A stretch of 14,705 nucleotides of DNA from Desulfocicer vacuolatum DSM 3385. Its GTDB lineage: Bacteria > Desulfobacterota > Desulfobacteria > Desulfobacterales > SURF-7. The stretch lies in contig CAMBQS010000045.1 of NCBI GenBank assembly GCA_945870015.1, positions 1 to 14,705 of the forward strand, in the 5' to 3' direction. Below are positions 8,006-14,693 of the stretch, in pieces. The notes beneath the pieces were generated by a model, which searched no databases, was not told where the DNA came from, and worked only from the letters and a program-made list of their open reading frames with translations. The position numbers and the translations under genes were made by a program. Position 1 is the stretch's first letter. Each line of letters begins with the position of its first letter.

Positions 8006-8449
8006 ATGGAAACCAGATATGACATAAAGAAAATTTTAGATATTCTGCCCCATCGGTTTCCGATGCTGCTGATCGATCGGGTGCTGGAACTGGAGCCGGG
8101 GAAACGGATTCTGGCATTAAAAAACGTGACTATAAACGAGCCTTTTTTTCAGGGACATTTCCCCGAAGTACCCATCATGCCGGGCGTGATGATTCTGGAG
8201 GCCATGGCCCAGGCAGGCGGTATACTGACCTAGGCATCTTCCTTTCAGAAAGAAAAGGGATTGATCTATTTCATGGCCATGGATCAGGTCAAATTTCGAA
8301 GACCGGTTACAGCCGGCGATCAGTTGATTTCTGAAATGGTAATATTGAAGTTACGGAAAAAAGTCGTGAAAATGCAGGGTAAAGCCATGATTGGCGGTCA
8401 GGTTGCTGCCCAGGCTGAATTTTTGGCGGCTTTAGGAGAAAAAGAATGA
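8006..8449 (+). CDS. fabZ: 3-hydroxyacyl-ACP dehydratase FabZ, interrupted by an in-frame amber codon
   Basis: Dehydrates 3-hydroxyacyl-ACP in fatty acid elongation, drawing on the hydroxyacyl-ACP pool also used by LpxA and LpxD. Read through the TAG at codon 76, the frame gives 147 codons, the normal FabZ length. The hot-dog fold is complete: LPHRFPMLLIDRV (14-26), catalytic H51 in FFQGHFPEVPIMPG, catalytic E65 in ILEAMAQAGG and, after the amber codon, the conserved stretch IYFMAMDQVKFRRPVTAGDQ (87-106). The sequence stays in one frame with no indel, and the TGA stop overlaps the lpxA ATG by 4 nt. The first piece alone (75 aa) holds both catalytic residues but lacks much of the fold. A downstream piece could restart at TTG 8261 or ATG 8273 after AGGGA (8256-8260). 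Error, fresh nonsense mutation, split gene or amber recoding are all possible. Confidence 0.9.
8231..8233 (+). other. In-frame amber (TAG) codon within fabZ
   Basis: TAG occupies codon 76 of fabZ, between GGILT and ASSFQKEK, near the end of the central hot-dog helix. E. coli FabZ, as I recall it, has phenylalanine at about this place, and related bacteria often have an aromatic residue. A single change from TAT or TAC (Tyr), or from TGG, TTG, CAG or AAG, would give TAG. I see no clear recoding stem-loop just downstream. Confidence 0.95.
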
Positions 8450-9216
8450 TACACCCGACAGCAATCATTGATCCCAGGGCCCAAATTGACACAAGTGTTG
8501 AGGTCGGTCCCTATACGATCATCAAAAATAATGTTCAAATCGGTAAAGGTACCGTGATCGGTTCTCATGTCTCCATCGATCCATTTGTGACCATTGGAGA
8601 GGATTGCAGGATTTTCCAGTATGCATCGGTCGGGGCAACGCCTCAGGATTTGAAGTACAAAGGAGAAGAAACCTATCTGAAAATCGGCCGCGGCACGGTT
8701 ATCCGGGAGTTTGCCACCATCAACCGCGGAACAGAAGGCGGCGGCGGGATCACGGAGGTAGGAGAGGATAATTTTCTGATGGCCTATACCCATGTGGCTC
8801 ATGACTGCAAAACCGGAAAAAGGGTGATTCTTGCAAACAACGCAACACTAGCCGGACACGTCGTCATCGGTGATTATGCCACGGTCGGAGGACTGGTTGC
8901 CATCCATCAGTTTGTCCGGATTGGAGACTTTGCCTATATCGGCGGAAAGTCTGCGGTTGTAAAGGATGTTCCTCCTTATGTGATTGCCGCAGGAGACCGG
9001 GCAAGTTTAAGAGGGCTGAACAGTGTCGGCATGCAGCGCAGCGGCATTACAGCGGAAGCGGTATCTTCCCTGAAAAAAGCCTATCGGATTGTGTTCCGGA
9101 TCGGTCTGACCCTGAACGAAGCAGTGGAACGATTGAAGGCAGAGGTGAATCCGCTGCCGGAAGTGGTGAATTTTATCAAGTTCATACAAGCCTCCAGCAG
9201 AGGGATAACCCGTTAA
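8446..9216 (+). CDS. lpxA: Acyl-ACP--UDP-N-acetylglucosamine O-acyltransferase LpxA
   Basis: First step of lipid A synthesis: transfers a 3-hydroxyacyl chain from ACP to the 3-OH of UDP-GlcNAc. At 256 aa it is close to the E. coli length (262). A left-handed beta-helix of hexapeptide repeats (~1-185) is followed by a helical C-terminal domain ending STRGI-type (ASSRGITR). The catalytic histidine is H119 in THVAHDC, equivalent to E. coli H125; the conserved ANNATLAGHV and HQF stretches follow. The residue aligning with the E. coli acyl-chain ruler G173 is also glycine (second G of YIGGKS), which suggests room for a long (C14-like) chain. The ATG overlaps the fabZ stop by 4 nt, with AGGAG at 8434-8438 ideally spaced, so its translation may be coupled to fabZ and affected by the amber codon. 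Confidence 0.96.
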   Translation: MIHPTAIIDPRAQIDTSVEVGPYTIIKNNVQIGKGTVIGSHVSIDPFVTIGEDCRIFQYASVGATPQDLKYKGEETYLKIGRGTVIREFATINRGTEGGGGITEVGEDNFLMAYTHVAHDCKTGKRVILANNATLAGHVVIGDYATVGGLVAIHQFVRIGDFAYIGGKSAVVKDVPPYVIAAGDRASLRGLNSVGMQRSGITAEAVSSLKKAYRIVFRIGLTLNEAVERLKAEVNPLPEVVNFIKFIQASSRGITR

Positions 9217-9240
9217 GCACAAGCCGGATATTGACCGAAC

Positions 9241-10062
9241 ATGAAAATTGGACTCATTGCAGGCGGCGGCCAGTTCCCGATCATTTTTGCCAGAGCTGCG
9301 CGGAAAAAGGGGATGCTGGTTTATGCCATTGCCCATCAGACCGAAACAGAACCGCTGCTGGAAGAACAAGTGGATGCCATCCAGTGGATCTATCTGGGTC
9401 AGATCAAGAAAATCATCCATTTTTTCAAATCCAATCAGGTGACCCAGGCTGTTATGATGGGTACAATTGCCAAAACCCGGCTTTTCAAGGATCTGCGTCC
9501 GGATACCAAGGCATTATCCCTGATTGCCGGAATGCGGCACACCCTGGATGACGGGATTCTTCGATCGCTTGCCAAATTTCTGGAGGAGCAGGGGATCACG
9601 ATCCAGCCCTCCACGTTTCTGGTTCCGGAAATTCTTGCGGACAAAGGCTGCTGGACAAAACGCAAACCATCCGGATCAGAGATCAGTGATATCACCCTTG
9701 GATGGGAAATCGCCAAGGAGATCGGACGGCTGGATGTCGGACAGTGTGTTGTGGTTGCCAAAGGATCGGTGCTGGCAGTGGAAGCCATTGATGGCACAGA
9801 CGCCACCATATCGAGAGGCGGGCAACTGGGGAATCAGAACGCCGTCGTGGTCAAGGTCTGTAAACCCAACCAGGATTTTCGATTCGATATCCCGGCCATT
9901 GGTCTGGAAACCATTCGGATCATGAACCAGTCCGGCGTAAAGGTTCTGGCCATTGAAGCCGGCAAAGCCGTGGTGTTTGAGAAAGAAGCCATGATTCAAC
10001 TGGCGGACAGTCACAAGATATCCATTGTGGCACTGGAGAGTCCGGATGATATCCGGAATTGA
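9241..10062 (+). CDS. lpxI: UDP-2,3-diacylglucosamine diphosphatase LpxI (DUF1009)
   Basis: Hydrolyses UDP-2,3-diacylglucosamine to lipid X, the step done by LpxH in E. coli and by LpxI in Caulobacter and others. The 273-aa product has the family length. The N-terminal domain starts MKIGLIAGGGQFP and carries MGTIAKTRLFKDLRPD (~74-90). The C-terminal catalytic domain holds VVVAKGSVLAVEAIDGTDATI, followed by SRGG. D216 in FRFDIPAIGLET is the likely counterpart of the Caulobacter catalytic aspartate. It lies 24 nt after lpxA and 51 nt before lpxB, the common lpxA-lpxI-lpxB order. No clear Shine-Dalgarno precedes ATG 9241, but an in-frame TGA at 9232-9234 leaves no upstream alternative. Confidence 0.93.
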   Translation: MKIGLIAGGGQFPIIFARAARKKGMLVYAIAHQTETEPLLEEQVDAIQWIYLGQIKKIIHFFKSNQVTQAVMMGTIAKTRLFKDLRPDTKALSLIAGMRHTLDDGILRSLAKFLEEQGITIQPSTFLVPEILADKGCWTKRKPSGSEISDITLGWEIAKEIGRLDVGQCVVVAKGSVLAVEAIDGTDATISRGGQLGNQNAVVVKVCKPNQDFRFDIPAIGLETIRIMNQSGVKVLAIEAGKAVVFEKEAMIQLADSHKISIVALESPDDIRN

Positions 10063-10113
10063 AATGGTTCCAATCTACAGCCAATCCGCATTCTGCGACC
10101 AGAAAGATAAAAA

Positions 10114-11292
10114 ATGAGCCGGAATGAAACCCAGAAATGTGTCATGATGATTGCCGGAGAGGACTCCGGTGATCTCCATGGGGCAAACCTGATTCATGAA
10201 CTGAAAAAACAGGCCCCCTCTCTTTTCTTATGCGGCATTGGCGGTGAAAAAATGAGGAAGGCCGGGCTGCGGGTTTTATTTCATTCATCCGAGCTTTCCG
10301 TGATCGGTATCACAGAGGTTGTTTCAAAACTTCCGACCATATTAAAAGCGCTGGGAATAGCCAAAAAGATCGTAACAAACCTGAAACCCGATCTGTTGAT
10401 CCTAATCGATTTTGCAGATTTTAATCTGCGAGTGGCAAAGGCAGCGAAAAAAGTCGGTGTCCCGGTTCTCTACTACATCCCTCCCAAGGTGTGGGCATGG
10501 CGGTCCGGGCGGGTTAAAAAAATCAGGGAACGCACAGACCAACTGGCCGTGATTCTGCCGTTTGAGGCGGATTTTTTTCAGCAGCACGGGCTTCCGGCCA
10601 CTTTTATCGGCAATCCGCTGCTGGACAACCCGGATACTGAACCGGAAAATCTCCGGGAAGAAGAAGGAAAACAGGGAACCATCATCGGGCTGCTGCCCGG
10701 CTCCCGAAAATCAGAGATCCGGAAAATGCTGCCCATACTTCTTGATACGGCAAAAATGATCCGGGTCCGAATCCCGGATGCCCGGTTTCTGGTTTCGCTG
10801 GCTCCTTCGGCAGATCCTGTTTTTTTTGAAACCATGATCCAAAATCATCCGGAAGCTGCTCATATGGAGCTGGTTTCAAAACCAGTGAATCATATTTTTC
10901 ATCAGGCGGATTTTCTGGTTGCCGCTTCCGGGACAGTGACACTGGAAGCCGCACTTGCCGGCGTTCCCATGGTGATCATCTATAAGGTAAGCGATTTCAG
11001 TTATATGCTGGGTAAATCCCTTGCCAATGTGACCCATGTCGGGCTTGCCAATCTGATTGCCGGCCGGGAGATCATTCCGGAGCTGCTGCAATGGAAGGCC
11101 AAACCAGAGCTGATATCTGAAACCGTCTGCAATATCCTTCTGGATCAGCAGAAACTGACCACCATGAAAAATGATCTGCTCCAGATCCGGGAAAAGCTGG
11201 GTGGACCCGGGGCATCGGCGCGTACTGCACAACTGGCTTTAAAAATGATGGGTATGGAAGAACCGCCCATAGAGATACTGAATCAATCATGA
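10114..11292 (+). CDS. lpxB: Lipid A disaccharide synthase LpxB
   Basis: Glycosyltransferase (GT19) at the inner face of the inner membrane that joins lipid X to UDP-2,3-diacylglucosamine to give the tetra-acyl disaccharide-1-phosphate. At 392 aa it has family length. Key stretches are GEDSGDLHGA (15-24; usually GEPSGD, so the third position differs), YYIPPKVWAWRSGRVKKI (~123-140), FIGNPLLD (~163-170), LPGSRKSEI (194-202) and the nucleotide-binding AASGTVTLEAAL (270-281). The two Rossmann-like halves look complete. Only a weak purine-rich stretch precedes ATG 10114; a later in-frame ATG at 10144 would remove part of the first strand and is less likely. Its TGA overlaps the msbA ATG by 4 nt. 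Confidence 0.96.
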   Translation: MSRNETQKCVMMIAGEDSGDLHGANLIHELKKQAPSLFLCGIGGEKMRKAGLRVLFHSSELSVIGITEVVSKLPTILKALGIAKKIVTNLKPDLLILIDFADFNLRVAKAAKKVGVPVLYYIPPKVWAWRSGRVKKIRERTDQLAVILPFEADFFQQHGLPATFIGNPLLDNPDTEPENLREEEGKQGTIIGLLPGSRKSEIRKMLPILLDTAKMIRVRIPDARFLVSLAPSADPVFFETMIQNHPEAAHMELVSKPVNHIFHQADFLVAASGTVTLEAALAGVPMVIIYKVSDFSYMLGKSLANVTHVGLANLIAGREIIPELLQWKAKPELISETVCNILLDQQKLTTMKNDLLQIREKLGGPGASARTAQLALKMMGMEEPPIEILNQS

Positions 11293-13034
11293 AAAAGAAA
11301 TTTCAACTCAAAAACCGGCATAAAGTCCTGATCAGCATGATCAAGGAAAACAAGTTCCGGCTGTTTCTGGCAACCTGCTGCATGATTACGGTTGCTGGTA
11401 CACAGGCCCTTGCAGCCTATCTGATTGAACCGGCCCTGGATGATATTTTTGTGAACAAGGATACGGTCATGCTCACCTGGATACCCCTTGCCATCCTGAT
11501 TGTATTTTTTTTACGGGGGCTTGGAATGTACGGCCAGTCCTATTTCATGAGTTATGTGGGCGAGGGGATCATCCGGCAGTTGCGGGATATGCTTTACAAA
11601 AGGATTACCGATCTTCCGCTCTCTTTTTTTTATCAGGAAAAGACCGGTGTCCTGATGTCCCGGCTGACCAATGATGTGAATATCATCAAGAATATGGTTT
11701 CCAATGCCGTCACCGGAGCCATGCATGATTTTTTTAAAATTCTGTTTCTGACGGTCACGATTTTCTATCTGATCTGGAAGCTGGCTCTGATTGCTTTTTT
11801 TATTCTTCCCATTGCGTTTTATCCTATTGTGGTTTTCGGCAAGCGTGTCCGGCGCGTCAGCACCGGATGGCAGGAGGCCATGGCTGAACTCAATTCTTTT
11901 CTCCATGAAACCTTTGCCGGAAACAAGATCGTAAAAGCGTTCGGCATGGAAACCTATGAAAAGGAGCGGTTTTACAGTAAATCCCGCAATCTGTTCCGAC
12001 TGGAAATGAAGTCGGTGGTTGCGAAAGCCCTTTCCTCTCCGGTCATGGAAATATTCGGCGGGCTTGGAATCGCGTTTGTGATCTGGTTCGGTGGAACGCA
12101 GGTTATCGATGGTCATTTAACGGTCGGAAAGTTCATTGCCTTTCTGGCCGCGGTTCTGATGCTGTATGAACCGGTCAAGCAGTTGAGCAAGCTCAACAAT
12201 GTCCTTCAGGAAGGATTGGCTGCTACCGACCGTGTTTTTGATATCATCGAGCGTGAATCCGATATCCGGGAGATTGAGAATCCAAGGGAAATCGAAACCC
12301 GGCCACATCAGGTCACCCTGAAGGATGTATATTTCCGGTATGAAGATGAGATGGTTCTGAAAAACATCAATATCGATGTGCAGCCTGGCGAGGTTCTGGC
12401 TCTGGCCGGTATGAGTGGGGGGGGGAAATCCTCTTTGGTCAATCTCATCCCCCGGTTTTATGATGTGGCCCGCGGTGCGATTCTGATTGACGGGATCGAC
12501 ATCCGGGAGTTGTCCCTCTCCTCCCTGCGGAAGCAGATCGCCATTGTCACCCAGGAACCGATCCTGTTCAATGAAAGCATCCGGAACAATATTGCATACG
12601 GCAATCCGGACGCTTCCGATGCAGAAGTAGAGGCAGCAGCGAAAGCAGCCTATGCTTACGATTTTATCATGGATTTCCCGAGGCAGTTTGACACCAATAT
12701 CGGCGAACTGGGAAGCAGATTGTCCGGAGGGGAAAAGCAGCGGATCTGCATTGCCCGTGCATTATTCAAAAATGCCCCCATCCTGATCCTGGATGAAGCG
12801 ACCTCCTCTCTCGACGCGGAATCGGAAATGCTGGTCCAGAAAGCCCTGGAAAACCTGATGAAAGGAAGAACCACCTTTGTTATTGCCCACCGCTTGTCCA
12901 CCATCGGATACGCAGACCGGATCGTGGTCATCGTAGGCGGCCGGATCGTGGAACAGGGAAGGCACGACGAACTCCTGACTGCAAAAGGAGAGTACTACAA
13001 GCTCTATCAGATGCAGCACAAGAACGGTCAGTAG
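11289..13034 (+). CDS. msbA: Lipid A flippase MsbA (ABC half-transporter)
   Basis: Homodimeric inner-membrane ABC exporter that flips core-lipid A to the periplasmic leaflet. The 581-aa product matches E. coli MsbA (582). Six membrane helices lie at about 25-47, 62-84, 140-160, 163-185, 250-272 and 278-300. The nucleotide-binding domain has Walker A GMSGGGKSS (374-382), signature LSGGEKQ (478-484), Walker B ending D502-E503 and H-loop H534. Family stretches include YLIEPALDDIF in helix 1 and RLTNDVNIIKNMVSNAV in the intracellular loop. The ATG overlaps the lpxB stop (ATGA), so the two are coupled. The P-loop glycines are encoded by an uninterrupted run of nine G. It ends in TAG, with TAA two sense codons later. 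Other ABC exporters are possible in principle, but the lpx context makes MsbA the best call. Confidence 0.93.
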   Translation: MKKKFQLKNRHKVLISMIKENKFRLFLATCCMITVAGTQALAAYLIEPALDDIFVNKDTVMLTWIPLAILIVFFLRGLGMYGQSYFMSYVGEGIIRQLRDMLYKRITDLPLSFFYQEKTGVLMSRLTNDVNIIKNMVSNAVTGAMHDFFKILFLTVTIFYLIWKLALIAFFILPIAFYPIVVFGKRVRRVSTGWQEAMAELNSFLHETFAGNKIVKAFGMETYEKERFYSKSRNLFRLEMKSVVAKALSSPVMEIFGGLGIAFVIWFGGTQVIDGHLTVGKFIAFLAAVLMLYEPVKQLSKLNNVLQEGLAATDRVFDIIERESDIREIENPREIETRPHQVTLKDVYFRYEDEMVLKNINIDVQPGEVLALAGMSGGGKSSLVNLIPRFYDVARGAILIDGIDIRELSLSSLRKQIAIVTQEPILFNESIRNNIAYGNPDASDAEVEAAAKAAYAYDFIMDFPRQFDTNIGELGSRLSGGEKQRICIARALFKNAPILILDEATSSLDAESEMLVQKALENLMKGRTTFVIAHRLSTIGYADRIVVIVGGRIVEQGRHDELLTAKGEYYKLYQMQHKNGQ

Positions 13035-13045
13035 CATTCATAACT

Positions 13046-13140
13046 AAAATCCCCCCTCGAGGGGGCGCAGGGGGGTGTAGATTCCATATCACACACCAAC
13101 TCCACTCTCCATGAATCATTTTAAAACCTCATCGTTCAAA
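13046..13140. repeat. ~95-bp direct repeat, copy 1, with GC-rich palindrome
   Basis: Begins 11 nt after the msbA stop. Hand alignment with copy 2 (14379-14470) gives about 85% identity over ~97 columns, including the identical blocks TTCCATATCACACACCAAC and TCCATGAATCATTT and the end TCGTTCAAA. The left part holds C6-TCGA-G5-CGCA-G6; CCCCCTCGAGGGGG is a perfect palindrome. On the minus strand the hairpin is followed by ATTTTAG, so it could end minus-strand transcription; on the plus strand no T-tract follows. It could be one copy of a dispersed 3'-end repeat or one boundary of a cassette holding the nuclease gene. Confidence 0.85.
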
Positions 13141-13222
13141 AGAAGCAGTTGGACGATAAATGGCTGGAAACGGGGCAGAGAATTGGAGATGTTAATCCGC
13201 AAGAATCGGAAGGGGATCGGTT

Positions 13223-14359
13223 ATGCGTTCTGATCTGGTCTTTTACAGCAAACTTCTGGTTGAGATCAAGGATCGAATCCGTCAGAGCCAGACACGGGCG
13301 GCTCTTGCGGCCAATGCAGAGATGATCGCTATGTATTGGGACATCGGCCGTATGATCCATCATCGTCAGAAGGAAAAAGGCTGGGGTGCGGGTGTTATTC
13401 CCAGGCTAGCTGTTGATTTGAAAAACGAACTTCCTGAAGTCAAAGGGTTTTCGGAGAGAAATATCAAACGGATGTTGCGGTTCTATCGGGAATACCAGGA
13501 TTTGCCGCAGCCCATGACAAATTTAGTGCCGCAGGCCGCGGCACTTTTAGACGTTTCCGGTGACCAGCCAAATCCAATTGTGCCGCAGCCTGCGGCACAA
13601 TTTCAAAACCTTACAAATGCCACCATCTCCCAGCAATTTGCCTTCGGCATTCCGTGGTTTCATCATGTTATCCTCATCGAAAAGGTCAAAAACCTTCCGG
13701 TCCGTCGCTGGTATATGCAGCAGACCATTGAGCAGGGCTGGAGCCGGGAAGCGCTGGCAGCCAAGATCAAGGGCAATGCCCATGAGCGACAGGGAAAAGC
13801 AGTCAGCAATTTTACCGCCCGCCTTCCATCACCACAATCGGAGATTGCCCGGCAGCTTCTGAAAGACCCTTACCTGTTCGATTTTCTCACCATCGAGGAA
13901 CCGTTTCATGAGCGGGAATTGGAAACCGGATTGGTTCAGCATCTGGAAAAATTCCTTCTGGAACTGGGATCCGGGTTTGCCTTTGTCGGGCGTCAGTATC
14001 ACCTATCGGTGAGCGACAAGGATTTTTACCTTGATCTGCTGTTTTACCATCTCAAGCTGCGCTGTTTTATCGTTATTGAGCTGAAAAAAGGCGACTTCAA
14101 GCCGGAGTACGCCGGTAAGATGAATTTTTACTGCTCAGCGGTGGATGACCTGCTCCGGAACGAAGCTGATCAGCCAACCATCGGCCTGATCCTCTGTCAG
14201 ACAAAGGATCGTGTCCTAGCGGAATACACCCTGCGAGATATCCACAAACCCATCGGCATTTCCGAATACGAGCTGACACGGGCTCTGCCGGAAAACCTCA
14301 AGTCCAGCCTGCCGACAGTAGAGGAGATTGAAGCGGAACTGGGAGGGGAGTTGGGATGA
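13223..14359 (+). CDS. DUF1016/YhcG-family PDDEXK nuclease domain protein
   Basis: Predicted nuclease of the YhcG (DUF1016) family; the physiological role of the family is poorly known, and members are often accessory or near defence genes. The 378-aa product has the N-terminal DUF1016 region (~5-93, with MIAMYWDIGRMI and GFSERNIKRMLRFYREYQ), a variable linker (~94-137), a second helical part (IPWFHHVILIEKVK, RWYMQQTIEQGWSR) and a C-terminal PDDEXK nuclease fold (~225-350). Catalytic residues are intact: D271 (FYLDLLFYH) and E286-x-K288 (VIELKKG), with FVGRQYHL before them. AAGGGG at 13210-13215 is 7 nt before the ATG, and an in-frame TAA at 13193 blocks extension. It stands alone between two direct repeats after msbA, where lpxK or waaA might be expected, suggesting acquisition. 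The linker is encoded by two palindromes. Confidence 0.9.
   Translation: MRSDLVFYSKLLVEIKDRIRQSQTRAALAANAEMIAMYWDIGRMIHHRQKEKGWGAGVIPRLAVDLKNELPEVKGFSERNIKRMLRFYREYQDLPQPMTNLVPQAAALLDVSGDQPNPIVPQPAAQFQNLTNATISQQFAFGIPWFHHVILIEKVKNLPVRRWYMQQTIEQGWSREALAAKIKGNAHERQGKAVSNFTARLPSPQSEIARQLLKDPYLFDFLTIEEPFHERELETGLVQHLEKFLLELGSGFAFVGRQYHLSVSDKDFYLDLLFYHLKLRCFIVIELKKGDFKPEYAGKMNFYCSAVDDLLRNEADQPTIGLILCQTKDRVLAEYTLRDIHKPIGISEYELTRALPENLKSSLPTVEEIEAELGGELG
13525..13545. repeat. Intragenic GC-rich palindrome 1 in the DUF1016 gene
   Basis: AGTGCCGC and GCGGCACT form a perfect 8-bp stem around AGGCC. The 19-nt core GTGCCGCAGGCCGCGGCAC differs at two positions from the core of palindrome 2, 54 nt downstream, and is read in the same frame, giving VPQAAA. 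Confidence 0.85.
13576..13602. repeat. Intragenic 27-bp perfect palindrome 2 in the DUF1016 gene
   Basis: AATTGTGCCGCAG, one central C, then CTGCGGCACAATT: 13 perfectly matched bases on each side. It encodes IVPQPAAQF. A related half-site, TGCCGCAGCCC at 13503-13513 (encoding LPQP), lies upstream. Confidence 0.9.
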
Positions 14360-14378
14360 CCGGATAGTAGTTATTATT

Positions 14379-14470
14379 AAAATTCCCCCCTTGAGGGCGC
14401 AGGGGGATGTAATTTCCATATCACACACCAACCCCGCTCCATGAATCATTTCAAAACTGCGTCGTTCAAA
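14379..14470. repeat. ~92-bp direct repeat, copy 2
   Basis: Same orientation as copy 1 and begins 19 nt after the nuclease stop codon. Its G-tract arm is shortened (C6-TTGA-G3-CGCA-G5), so the hairpin is weaker than in copy 1. On the minus strand it is followed by AATTTTAATAATAA. Repeat start to repeat start is 1333 bp, with the nuclease gene as the only gene between. Confidence 0.85.
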
Positions 14471-14586
14471 CTCGCAGTAAGGGAAATAAGCACCTTATCC
14501 GCTCAGGCAGTGAAAGGCTTCGCTATAAAATCATTCTTTCCGTTCTCTCCGGAATTCAAACAACATCTATCCATATACCGGAGGCG

Positions 14587-14661
14587 ATGAAAATGATAAC
14601 ATCAAACAGACGAGAAACGATGGAAAATCATAGACTTCGTTATCCATACAAAAAAAATTAG
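14587..14661 (+). CDS. Possible small ORF, 22-24 aa, unknown
   Basis: MKMITSNRRETMENHRLRYP plus four residues, ending in TAG. A perfect GGAGG (14580-14584) lies 8 nt before the second ATG (14593), good spacing for a 22-aa product; the first ATG (14587) is too close. The peptide is basic and polar, with no signal or membrane segment. After TAG come six sense codons and TAA. Chance is a serious alternative; I do not recognise it. Confidence 0.22.
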   Translation: MKMITSNRRETMENHRLRYPYKKN

Positions 14662-14693
14662 TATTTACAATGGGTTTTTTAATAAAAGGCACA

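Noticed and set aside
13149..13222. Open frame (LDDKWLETGQRIGDVNPQES...) just upstream of the DUF1016 gene, possible antitoxin or gene remnant
   Set aside because: No good start or ribosome binding site, no recognised family, and it runs into the nuclease gene in another frame; too short to support.
13046..14470. CRISPR-like array from the repeated blocks
   Set aside because: Only two ~95-bp copies, 1333 bp apart, with a full gene between; no short regular repeats or spacers.
14457..14477. CTGCG...GTTCAAAC...CGCAG as a tRNA T-arm or att site
   Set aside because: The stem is absent from repeat copy 1, the loop length is wrong for a T-arm and no tRNA body surrounds it.
14664..14692. TTTACA near the right edge as a promoter
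   Set aside because: No acceptable -10 hexamer at proper spacing before the window ends.
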